From contig SKXH01000152.1 in assembly GCA_007128495.1 (NCBI GenBank), positions 1-6,206 on the forward strand: DNA of 6,206 bases. Direction: 5' to 3'. Under the pieces are notes generated by a model. It searched no databases and was not told the origin of the DNA. It worked only from the letters and a program-made list of their open reading frames with translations. The translations under genes and the position numbers were made by a program. Positions 1 to 6,108 of the stretch are shown one piece after another (within the stretch, counting starts at the first letter, position 1; each line of letters begins with the position of its first letter). This DNA comes from Bacteroidota bacterium. GTDB taxonomy: Bacteria; Bacteroidota; Ignavibacteria; T3Sed10-11.

Positions 1-209
1 AATCCTCCGGCGGCAAGTGCAACACCGGTAACAACATCGAACGCGATCCATAAACCCCATGGGAACCCGTCGTTAAGATTAGTAACTGCTCCCAGCCCTG
101 TAAAAAACCGGTAGATAATAATGGCTGCACCAACTGCAACTAAAATGACACCAAAGGTGAACCATGGTGTCCATAATCGCTGATTCCCCGGAGCGGCTTT
201 GTGATCCAT
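1..209 (-). CDS. hybB: HybB/NrfD-family hydrogenase membrane subunit, N-terminal part only (cut by window edge)
   Basis: Only the first 69 codons are present; the gene runs off the left edge. The start is the ATG at 209, preceded by AAAGGA at 216-221 with a 6-base gap, and it lies 3 bases after the ferredoxin stop. Seen: a short polar N-terminus (MDHKAAPGNQRLWTPW), a first membrane helix at about residues 17-33 (FTFGVILVAVGAAIIIY), a loop GLGAVTNLND, then FPWGLWIAFDVVTGVALAAGG entering a second helix. The GLGAVTNLNDGFPWG loop followed by a helix ending ALAAGG is what I recall of HybB and related polytopic NrfD/PsrC-family quinone-interacting subunits. Known role: it receives electrons from the HybA ferredoxin and passes them to the quinone pool. 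Position right after hybA in a hydrogenase operon supports HybB over other NrfD-family members. Full HybB proteins are near 390 residues, so most of the gene is outside the window. Confidence 0.9.
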   Translation of the reverse strand, partial: MDHKAAPGNQRLWTPWFTFGVILVAVGAAIIIYRFFTGLGAVTNLNDGFPWGLWIAFDVVTGVALAAGG

Positions 210-212
210 AGT

Positions 213-1109
213 TCATCCTTTCTTTTCATCTTTTTTGGTTGAATCGTCTTCTTTATTACGGCGCGTCTTGTAGGCTATAAATCCGAGCACTGCATATAAC
301 GCCACGGGCGGAATGAAGTATTTAAATATCCCGTGCTGAATATCCTCCTGTAATCTGAATGGCGGCGTATCGCCGTACAGCGGATATCCGAGATCTTCGA
401 ACCGTACTTCCTTCGGGGCAAGTACAAGTACCGATGTGCCACCCAGTTCGTGTTCGCCGTACACGTGATCGTTATAAACTTCGGGATTATTCCTGATACG
501 CTCGTATGCCTCTTTAATGAGATCGCCTCGTTTGCCGTACTTAATCGCATCGGCAGGGCAAGCGTCAGCACATGCGGGCGGATGGCCATGCGCTATACGG
601 GCGTCTTCACAGAAGTCGCACTTTTGTATGAGAGGCAAGGCACGGTCGTATTCAAAGGTCGGTGCATCCCACGGACACGCAATCATGCAATAGCGACACC
701 CGATGCATGCATCTTTATTATAGGCAACGATACCGTTGTCAAGTTTCTTAAATGCCGCAACCGGACACACCGAAACACATGAAGGATCGCCGCAATGTAA
801 ACATTGTTTTTTTACAAAGGTGAAGAAATCATCCTGCTTGTGCATCTTGATCAATGTCAGACTGCGTCCGCTTAAATCCAGCGGCATATCGTAACGCGGA
901 TCGGTACCGTCGCGCTCGAGACCGTGTGTTAACCTACATTGCGATTGACACGCACGGCATCCGATGCATTTCGTACAATCGTTGAGCATCGCAAGATCGG
1001 TATCGAGTGCTTTGCGCGGCCGTGCTGCTTTTGCCGGTTGAGCAGCGAGCACACCACCACCGATTCCTGCCGCAGTCGTTTTGAGGAATGTTCGTCTGTT
1101 GACTGACAT
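213..1109 (-). CDS. hybA: HybA-like periplasmic four-cluster ferredoxin subunit of [NiFe] hydrogenase
   Basis: A 298-residue electron-transfer subunit that should carry electrons from the hydrogenase small subunit to HybB. A Tat signal opens the protein (NRRTFLK, residues 4-10) with a likely cleavage after AKA at 26-28. Four ferredoxin-type cysteine groups follow: C48/C51/C54/C58 (with an extra C45), CLHCGDPSCVSVCP (C-x2-C-x4-C-x3-C), CIGCRYCMIACP (C-x2-C-x2-C-x3-C) and C-x2-C-x12-C-x3-C starting CDFC, consistent with four [4Fe-4S] clusters. A single hydrophobic helix lies near residues 262-281, followed by a charged tail (TRRNKEDDSTKKDEKKG), which would place the C-terminus in the cytoplasm. 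E. coli HybA is of similar size (328 residues) and architecture. The start ATG has GGAGG at 1118-1122, 8 bases upstream, and sits 3 bases after the small-subunit stop. Related DmsB/NrfC-type ferredoxins are the alternative, but the Tat signal, C-terminal anchor and neighbours favour HybA. Confidence 0.93.
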   Translation of the reverse strand: MSVNRRTFLKTTAAGIGGGVLAAQPAKAARPRKALDTDLAMLNDCTKCIGCRACQSQCRLTHGLERDGTDPRYDMPLDLSGRSLTLIKMHKQDDFFTFVKKQCLHCGDPSCVSVCPVAAFKKLDNGIVAYNKDACIGCRYCMIACPWDAPTFEYDRALPLIQKCDFCEDARIAHGHPPACADACPADAIKYGKRGDLIKEAYERIRNNPEVYNDHVYGEHELGGTSVLVLAPKEVRFEDLGYPLYGDTPPFRLQEDIQHGIFKYFIPPVALYAVLGFIAYKTRRNKEDDSTKKDEKKG

Positions 1110-1112
1110 ATA

Positions 1113-2243
1113 TTATTCCTCCTTTTCTTTTTCCGTTGGCTCTTCCTGTTTCTTTTTCTTCCTCGCCATTGCAGCAGCTCCGCCTGCAGCACCTGCCGCC
1201 GCACCGAGAACACCTGTTACAACCGGATCAACTTTCGATGGACGATCCGTCACGATCGGCGGATAGCTATCGGGAGCAGTGGCAAAATGAATAGGTACCC
1301 GTTCGAATATATTATCTTTATAGGGGAAAAACGGCTCGACGCATCCCATACACGGATGACCGGCACCGATTATCCAGTTCACACCGTTGTTCCACTTTCG
1401 TTTCGGACAATCACTGTGCGTGATCGGTCCTTTACAACCGAGTTCATAGAGACATCCCTTATCGCCGAAGTCCTTTGCGAAAATACCTTTATCGAATTGT
1501 CCACGCAACGGACAATTATCATGTATTAAAGTACCATAGAATGCTTTCGGTCTGCCGTGTTCATCGACCTCTACCGCACCGAGTCCGCCGATAAGTACGG
1601 TCGCGATCGTACCGACAACCCAATCGGGATGCGGTGGACAGCCCGGTACGTTAACAACCGGTGTATCGATTCCATGTTCATCGAGCACGGCTTTCACCGA
1701 TTTGCTTCCTGTTGGATTCGGAGGTGCCGCCGGTATTCCGCCGAACGCTGCACAGGTTCCCATTGAAATGATCGCCATTGCATTCGGCGCAAGCTCGAGC
1801 AGATGCTGGTACATGGTAACGTGTTCGCCATTGCGCTCGCCGAATTCACAATAGACACCGTCGTCCTTTGTCTGTATCGTCCCTTCCATAACGAGAACGA
1901 AACTTCCCGGCGGGCGGGCTTTGACATCATCGATTATTTCCATTACCTGATGTCCCTGCGCCGCCGATACATTCGAGTGCCATAAGGTGCTCAACGATGT
2001 TCCGGGCAGTATTTCACCCAGCAACACATCCTGTATAGTTGGGCTGACCGAATTTAATAATGATACCGAACAGCCGGTGCAACTTCCACCCTGCAAAAAC
2101 AGTACGGGGACTTCTTCCACCGTTTCCGCAAAGAGTTTTGTGAACCCGGGTATCTGGAACAAGCTTGCACCCATAAGAATACCCGAACCTTTCGCCAACA
2201 GATTTAATATCTGCCTGCGTGTCCATTGTTTTTGTTCACTCAT
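1113..2243 (-). CDS. [NiFe] hydrogenase small (iron-sulfur) subunit, Tat-exported and membrane-anchored
   Basis: 376 residues, the functional counterpart of HybO; it relays electrons from the Ni-Fe site. A Tat signal with TRRQILNLL (8-16) is followed by a hydrophobic stretch and probable cleavage near A39. Proximal cluster ligands: C55 and C58 (CTGC), C164 (GTCAAFGG), C202 (PGCPPHPDW). Distal: H241, C244, C264, C270 (CLYELGCKGP). Medial: C279, C298, C301, with I291 where [NiFeSe] enzymes have a fourth Cys. CTGC, not CTCC, means no six-Cys proximal cluster of the O2-tolerant kind. CTGCSVSLLN, GIPAAP, GCPPHPDW and RKWNNGVNW resemble [NiFeSe]/group 1a small subunits as I remember them. An Ala/Gly-rich helix (about 341-360) plus a Lys/Glu-rich tail should anchor the C-terminus. 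The ATG is preceded by GGAGG at 2250-2254 (6-base gap) and overlaps the protease gene by 8 bases, indicating translational coupling. Its place downstream of both the large subunit and the protease is unusual. Confidence 0.96.
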   Translation of the reverse strand: MSEQKQWTRRQILNLLAKGSGILMGASLFQIPGFTKLFAETVEEVPVLFLQGGSCTGCSVSLLNSVSPTIQDVLLGEILPGTSLSTLWHSNVSAAQGHQVMEIIDDVKARPPGSFVLVMEGTIQTKDDGVYCEFGERNGEHVTMYQHLLELAPNAMAIISMGTCAAFGGIPAAPPNPTGSKSVKAVLDEHGIDTPVVNVPGCPPHPDWVVGTIATVLIGGLGAVEVDEHGRPKAFYGTLIHDNCPLRGQFDKGIFAKDFGDKGCLYELGCKGPITHSDCPKRKWNNGVNWIIGAGHPCMGCVEPFFPYKDNIFERVPIHFATAPDSYPPIVTDRPSKVDPVVTGVLGAAAGAAGGAAAMARKKKKQEEPTEKEKEE

Positions 2244-2739
2244 TATATTCCTCCGAAATGGTATTATTCATTGTAATTTCTTTTTTCACAAGATCGATGA
2301 CTTTCGGGATAACCTTTTGTACTACGGACGATAATTCATCACCCCAGGCGATCACTTCCGGTTGAACCCCGATAATAACTACTTCCTGAGGTGCCGTACC
2401 CCGCAACTTGGCCATTGCCAGCGTGTCTGTCAAGCCAATCTGATGAACAGAGGTTTTCTCTTCTGTTTGATAGGACAGTTCATCCGGTTCAAACCTAAAG
2501 ACAGTTCCCGGCTCCATCCGCGCCTGCACCGAATCTACAAAAACGATCTTACGGCGTCCTTCAAGCCAGGGTAACATGTCCACCCCAAGCGTCCCTCCGT
2601 CGAACAGATCCACATCATCCGGCAGAGATTCTTGTGCAAGCGCCCGTACAAGATGCACACCGAAACCGTCATCACGCTGTATAAGATTACCGACACCGGC
2701 AACGAGGATCGGTCTTTTATAGTGTAATTCTGCCCACAT
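2236..2739 (-). CDS. Hydrogenase maturation endopeptidase (HybD/HyaD family)
   Basis: 167 residues, the usual size for the family. It removes the C-terminal extension of the hydrogenase large subunit once nickel has been inserted, in the cytoplasm before export. Seen: ILVAGVGNLIQRDDGFGVHL at about 11-30, the nucleotide-fold-like start typical of the family; DGGTLGVDML at 47-56; VFVDSV at 66-71; VHQIGL at 98-103; and VVIIGVQPE further on. Aligned by eye with E. coli HybD, whose nickel-recognising residues are E16, D62 and H93, the counterparts here are D24 (Asp for Glu, common in the family), D69 and H99, so the enzyme looks intact. Its ATG at 2739 follows the large-subunit stop by one base and has GAGGGA at 2744-2749. 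Its end overlaps the small-subunit start (ATGAGTGA). The partner is very likely the large subunit just upstream, whose removable 16-residue tail is intact. The last residues (NNTISEEYNE) are polar and variable. Confidence 0.95.
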   Translation of the reverse strand: MWAELHYKRPILVAGVGNLIQRDDGFGVHLVRALAQESLPDDVDLFDGGTLGVDMLPWLEGRRKIVFVDSVQARMEPGTVFRFEPDELSYQTEEKTSVHQIGLTDTLAMAKLRGTAPQEVVIIGVQPEVIAWGDELSSVVQKVIPKVIDLVKKEITMNNTISEEYNE

Positions 2740-2740
2740 A

Positions 2741-4300
2741 TTATCCCTCTACCACGAATCGTGCTACCTCGTTACCTTTCGGTGTCACCACGTGAACGGC
2801 ACATGCAAGACAGGGATCGAACGAGCGTACTATGCGAACCAGCTCGAACGGATTTTGTTCATCGCGTACCTGTGTTCCTTCAAGCGCCTGTTCGATCGGA
2901 CCCGGCACATTTTTATCGTCGCGCGGAGAACCATTCCATGTCGTCGGCACAACTGCCTGGTAATTATCGATTTTGTAATTCTTTATCGATACCCAGTGCC
3001 CGACACCGCCTCGGGGAGCTTCCGTTATACCATACCCTGTTGCCTCCTCGGGGTACTCGAAGTGTGTGTGCACCGGTTCGCCCGGTTTCAATTCAAGCAC
3101 CCATTCAGCCATGCGGTCCGCAACGATCTTCGCTTCGATCGCACGCGCGGCATGCCGGCCGAGGGTCGATCCCAGGACTGCCGGCGATGCGTTGAACTGG
3201 CCGAGCACCGCATCAACCATGGTAACGGTCGGCTCATAGCCGTCGACATAAGCCATAAGCTGCCGTGCCAGAGGACCGACTTCATAGGGTTTATCATCAT
3301 ACCGCGGCGCTTTCAGCCATGAATATGCTCCTTCTTTTTCGTGATCGGGATCGGTTACACCGACCGAAGGATGCAGCGCACCGTTCTGTTTGTACCAGGA
3401 ATGCGTTACGTCTTCCGTTATTTTCTGGGGATCAAGCGGCAGCTTCCGGAGATCGCTTAGAGTGATCCTGCCGGCTTTTAACAGACGATCACGTTTCACG
3501 AGATCGGGTTCATTGTCAAGTTCAAAGCAGCCGTATGATAAATACTCTTTCACCCCGCCGCCGATCTCGAAATAATCCGGATATCGTGATGCAGCCATCA
3601 ATACATCGGGGATGTATGCATTCTCTATGAAATGGCTGATCTTTTTAAGACGAAAACGGAAATCAGCAATCTTCGAAACGGTAGGATTCTCGGTCACTCC
3701 GCCCGGAACAATGGCAACACTTTGCGGCATGTTACCCCCCCAGATCGCAAGGAGTTCGTGTGACAACCTGCGAATATCCAGGGACTCGGCATAATGTTTT
3801 ACTGCCTGAACGTTTTCATTTTTACTGAGTCGATAATCACCTTCATATCTCGGAAAGAACGGGTACAGGGATCCGCGTTCTATAAACGATCGCACCTGTT
3901 TCAGATGCCTGTCATTACCCGTATAATCGGCGGCTGCGGCAACATCGACATAATCGAGTGCGGCAAGTGCGTAAAAGTGCAGGATGTGTGACTGCAGGAA
4001 ATTCGAACCCAGTATTAAGTTGCGTATGATTCTGCCGTTTTCCGGTATCCGGTCTGCGATACCGAACGCTTCATCGAGCGTAAGTGTCGATGCAATAGTA
4101 TGAGCGATCGGGCAGACACCACATATACGCTGTGTTATGCGCTGCGCATCAAGCGGATTACGGTTCCGCAGGATGTTCTCGAATCCCCGCCACATTGTAC
4201 CCGCGCTCCTTGCTTCTTTGACCTCGCCATTCTCCACCACAGCTTCAATTTTCAGATGACCCTCAACTCTGTTCAAAGGATCAACGGTGATTTTTGTCAT
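2741..4300 (-). CDS. [NiFe] hydrogenase large (catalytic) subunit, Cys-type relative of [NiFeSe] enzymes
   Basis: 519 residues; holds the Ni-Fe site that splits H2 and works as a heterodimer with the small subunit. The N-terminal signature RVEGH (11-15) includes E13, the conserved proton-transfer Glu. RICGVCPIAH (58-67) supplies nickel ligands C60 and C63. The C-terminal DPCLACAVH (495-503) supplies C497 and C500 and the H503 cleavage site, followed by a 16-residue extension (VVTPKGNEVARFVVEG) for the neighbouring protease. There is no signal peptide, as expected for a subunit co-exported with its Tat-bearing partner. The overall N-terminal sequence (NGRIIRNLILGSNFLQSHILHFY and after) resembles group 1a enzymes including [NiFeSe] hydrogenases, but C497 is encoded by TGT, not a Sec TGA codon. 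The start at 4300 has a strong GGAGG at 4305-4309 with a 4-base gap. It is the first gene of the operon and has a sigma-54-like promoter upstream. Equivalent in function to HybC/HyaB. Confidence 0.97.
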   Translation of the reverse strand: MTKITVDPLNRVEGHLKIEAVVENGEVKEARSAGTMWRGFENILRNRNPLDAQRITQRICGVCPIAHTIASTLTLDEAFGIADRIPENGRIIRNLILGSNFLQSHILHFYALAALDYVDVAAAADYTGNDRHLKQVRSFIERGSLYPFFPRYEGDYRLSKNENVQAVKHYAESLDIRRLSHELLAIWGGNMPQSVAIVPGGVTENPTVSKIADFRFRLKKISHFIENAYIPDVLMAASRYPDYFEIGGGVKEYLSYGCFELDNEPDLVKRDRLLKAGRITLSDLRKLPLDPQKITEDVTHSWYKQNGALHPSVGVTDPDHEKEGAYSWLKAPRYDDKPYEVGPLARQLMAYVDGYEPTVTMVDAVLGQFNASPAVLGSTLGRHAARAIEAKIVADRMAEWVLELKPGEPVHTHFEYPEEATGYGITEAPRGGVGHWVSIKNYKIDNYQAVVPTTWNGSPRDDKNVPGPIEQALEGTQVRDEQNPFELVRIVRSFDPCLACAVHVVTPKGNEVARFVVEG

Positions 4301-4304
4301 AAAA

Positions 4305-4309
4305 CCTCC
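4305..4309 (-). promoter_or_regulatory. Strong Shine-Dalgarno of the hydrogenase large-subunit gene
   Basis: On the minus strand the sequence reads TCTGGAGGTTTTATG, so GGAGG sits 4 bases before the ATG at 4300. It fixes the start of the first operon gene. Similar GGAGG sites precede the small subunit (2250-2254) and HybA (1118-1122), whereas the epimerase gene has none. Confidence 0.85.
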
Positions 4310-4374
4310 AGAAGGAATGATATGAAGTGTTGAAATATGCGATATCTGTGTAGTATTTTATTGCATTAAATTAT

Positions 4375-4390
4375 GACAAGTATTATGCCA
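4375..4390 (-). promoter_or_regulatory. Putative sigma-54 (-24/-12) promoter of the hydrogenase operon
   Basis: The minus strand reads TGGCATAATACTTGTC. Against the sigma-54 consensus TGGCAY-R-N4-TTGCW, the whole -24 element and the TTG of the -12 element match with correct spacing. The only clear deviations are T for the C of the GC pair and C at the final W. Transcription would start near 4364, leaving a leader of about 63 bases before the ATG at 4300. Upstream is a T-rich run (TATTTTTTTA). Several hydrogenase operons are known to use sigma-54, so the context fits. No convincing sigma-70 pair with a 17-base spacer was seen in this interval, although it is AT-rich. Inference from motif only. 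Confidence 0.5.
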
Positions 4391-4445
4391 TAAAAAAATA
4401 GAGTATTTCGACTGTATTCTCGTTTATGATAACAGGCGTGAGCGA

Positions 4446-4476
4446 AAATCCGCTATCGGGATTGCGGATTTCCGCA
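4446..4476 (-). terminator. Overlapping hairpins after the epimerase gene, possible weak terminator
   Basis: Starting two bases after the epimerase stop, the minus strand contains TGCGGAAATCCGCA (4476-4463), a compact hairpin. It shares its second half with a larger one, AAATCCGC / GCGGATTT (4471-4464 pairing with 4453-4446), with a 10-base loop. The larger stem ends in a short T run (TTTTCGC) and so is only loosely like a Rho-independent terminator. The two structures cannot form together because both need the CCGC around 4464-4468. The likely role is 3'-end formation for the epimerase mRNA. Confidence 0.35.
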
Positions 4477-4478
4477 GG

Positions 4479-6041
4479 TTATTCCAATATTCCGGATGAT
4501 TGAGCGGTCGGAGTGTCTTGTGTTAGTTCTTTTTCTGCATCCTCGTATCCCCCCTCGAGCTCGTCGATCATTAGCTGGAAGGTAAGGGTAATTTCATCGT
4601 AGACAAATTGCTCCAATCCCTCAAGCATTGGCAGGGATTTCAGTTCCTCCCGGACAACGGTATTAAATACCGATAACGCATCCCTCACTTCTTCAAATGG
4701 AAAACCCTGGCGGCTTCGTACAAACGCAAGCTGCCGTGCATAGGCGAGCATAGACATGCGGTCGTGACCGCGCACCGAAGCCGAAAGAAACTGATATATG
4801 GCAGTAAGATCTTTTCGTAGTGTGGTATGATGCAGCAGCCGGTAATTTAAAAATCGCTCTTTGTTTTCATCGTTCACCAAATACTCTATGATCTTATCGA
4901 TAACCGGTTCCCTGACGGTATCGAGCGCTTCATATAACAAAAAGTTCGACGGCAGTTGAATTGACTTCAACATTCTCGCGTTCCGTTTATGCCATTCATA
5001 CGGATAACTTTTCATTCTTTCAGTCATATAAAGCAACCTGCGTGTTATCGTATACCGCTCGGTCGGTTCCCAATCGAGTATGTTTCTTGTTTGCCGGCTG
5101 TCGACACGCAATTGTTTATCAATGTATCGCATCATCCACGGTTTTTCGAACGGCCGCTTGCCCGTTATTTTACCGAATAAATCCATCCCATATACACCCA
5201 GTGCTGCAATGGACTTCGGCATAAACACCGGTTTTTTTGTCTCACCAAAATAGAAGCGCGTTGCACGGATAAAAAGTTCACGATGACTTACGGGTTCATT
5301 TGGACTGGCAATATATGTTCCGATACGGGGGAGATCATCACTTATTGTAATTATGCGGAGAAGGAAACGGACGAGACAATTTGCATGGATATAGGTAATT
5401 GCTGATTTTCCTTTTCCGCCGAGTATGGGGGATTTCCAGCCATTTGACAACCATGTGTTTAAAAAAACATACAACGGCCCGTACTCACACCAATCACTGA
5501 ACGTTGCGGCAAAACGGCAGTTTGCACCGGGAAATTCGTGGGATAAAGATTTGACAAGTTCCTCCCCCTCACGCTTTGACCGCGCATACCAAAAATCGGC
5601 ATCGGCAGGCGATTGCTCATTGATGATCTGTCCTTTTGAAAAATCGCATGCCGCAAGCGAGCTTGCAAAAATAAAACGCTTGATGTTCAGCCGTCGTGAT
5701 TCTTCGAGTATATTTTTCGTACCGACGATATTGGTACGCATATACTCCGGATTTTCGTCGTAATTGAAATCATAAAAACTTGCAAGATGGACTACATAAT
5801 CCACACCGCCCTGAACCCGTAGATCGGAGAGAGCACTGTGCAGATAGAAAAAATTCCCGATATCCGCATCGATCCATTGTATGTTGGGATGCTTCGGGAT
5901 CATAGAGCGGTCGCTTATAGCGCGGGAAAGGCCATATATTTTAAATCGATTCTTAGCTGCTTCAAGAAAATGACGTCCGATGAAGCCGGATGCACCGGTG
6001 ACGAGTATCGATGGAAGGTGATGATTCGGTCTGCGATTCAT
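4479..6041 (-). CDS. Extended SDR / NAD-dependent epimerase fused to an RsbRD-N-like helical C-terminal domain
   Basis: 520 residues, longer than the usual 300-350 for an extended short-chain dehydrogenase/reductase. Residues 1 to about 340 are an SDR: TGASGFIG (15-22) gives the nucleotide-binding GxxGxxG, D58-D60 follows the third strand, HLAS is at 85-88, the catalytic Ser is probably S127 or S128 (FASSLAA), and YARSK (152-156) gives Tyr152 and Lys156. Sugar-nucleotide epimerase, reductase or 3-beta-HSD-like chemistry is possible; the substrate cannot be read. Residues about 363-496 are predicted all-helical and include YARQLAFVRSRQGFPFEEVR and the helix after it. This resembles the RsbRD N-terminal domain (RsbT co-antagonist / kinase-associated helical module) by pattern; that match is from memory and tentative. 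The tail (497-520) is polar. The ATG at 6041 is the only usable start: a TAA lies two codons upstream and no GTG/TTG precedes the Rossmann motif. It has no Shine-Dalgarno, unlike its neighbours. It is probably a separate transcription unit from the hydrogenase. Confidence 0.88.
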   Translation of the reverse strand: MNRRPNHHLPSILVTGASGFIGRHFLEAAKNRFKIYGLSRAISDRSMIPKHPNIQWIDADIGNFFYLHSALSDLRVQGGVDYVVHLASFYDFNYDENPEYMRTNIVGTKNILEESRRLNIKRFIFASSLAACDFSKGQIINEQSPADADFWYARSKREGEELVKSLSHEFPGANCRFAATFSDWCEYGPLYVFLNTWLSNGWKSPILGGKGKSAITYIHANCLVRFLLRIITISDDLPRIGTYIASPNEPVSHRELFIRATRFYFGETKKPVFMPKSIAALGVYGMDLFGKITGKRPFEKPWMMRYIDKQLRVDSRQTRNILDWEPTERYTITRRLLYMTERMKSYPYEWHKRNARMLKSIQLPSNFLLYEALDTVREPVIDKIIEYLVNDENKERFLNYRLLHHTTLRKDLTAIYQFLSASVRGHDRMSMLAYARQLAFVRSRQGFPFEEVRDALSVFNTVVREELKSLPMLEGLEQFVYDEITLTFQLMIDELEGGYEDAEKELTQDTPTAQSSGILE

Positions 6042-6070
6042 AACTTATATGGTGACTGGGATATTATCAT
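6038..6070 (-). CDS. Possible 10-codon leader ORF overlapping the epimerase start
   Basis: The minus strand encodes MIISQSPYKL and then TGA, with the stop sharing bases with the epimerase start (ATGA at 6041-6038). Such an arrangement can deliver ribosomes to a start lacking its own Shine-Dalgarno. No Shine-Dalgarno precedes this leader ATG either, but it lies only a few bases after the transcription start predicted from the promoter at 6080-6108, so leaderless initiation is conceivable. ORFs this short arise often by chance in AT-rich DNA. Confidence 0.2.
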   Translation of the reverse strand: MIISQSPYKL

Positions 6071-6079
6071 TTAAGAATC

Positions 6080-6108
6080 AATATCTTAAAAAAATACTTC
6101 TCGTTCAA
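6080..6108 (-). promoter_or_regulatory. Possible sigma-70-type promoter of the epimerase gene
   Basis: The minus strand shows TTGAAC (6108-6103), a 17-base spacer and GATATT (6085-6080). Each hexamer matches four of the six consensus bases, and the spacing is ideal. A second -10-like hexamer, GATAAT, lies closer to the gene but has no good partner. The predicted transcript would start near 6073, about 30 bases before the ATG at 6041. Confidence 0.3.

Larger units (their letters stand above)
4301..4478. other. Intergenic region between epimerase gene and hydrogenase operon
   Basis: A 178-base gap, much larger than any gap inside the hydrogenase operon, and AT-rich in its middle. It holds the overlapping hairpins next to the epimerase stop, the sigma-54-like promoter and the large-subunit ribosome binding site. 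No convincing inverted repeat for an activator was found around 4395-4440, though an enhancer site could lie further upstream inside the epimerase gene. No open reading frame of note lies here. Confidence 0.7.

Noticed and set aside
2061..2081. O2-tolerant type hydrogenase with a six-cysteine proximal cluster
   Set aside because: The motif is CTGC, not CTCC, so the extra cysteine that defines that type is missing here.
2795..2822. Possible in-frame Sec TGA codon in the C-terminal nickel-binding motif
   Set aside because: The codons read GAT CCC TGT CTT GCA TGT, so both residues of the motif are ordinary cysteine.
2792..3322. Long plus-strand ORF (176 codons) opposite the large-subunit gene
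   Set aside because: It lies wholly antisense to a gene with complete family signatures and its product shows no recognisable domain. Other plus-strand ORFs in the window (for example 450-782, 1987-2334, 5425-5763) are rejected on the same ground.
3735..3741. Run of seven C on the plus strand (seven G in the large-subunit coding strand, WGGN motif) as a possible slippage or phase-variation site
   Set aside because: The reading frame is intact through the whole gene and the run encodes a family-typical Trp-Gly-Gly; nothing suggests programmed slippage.
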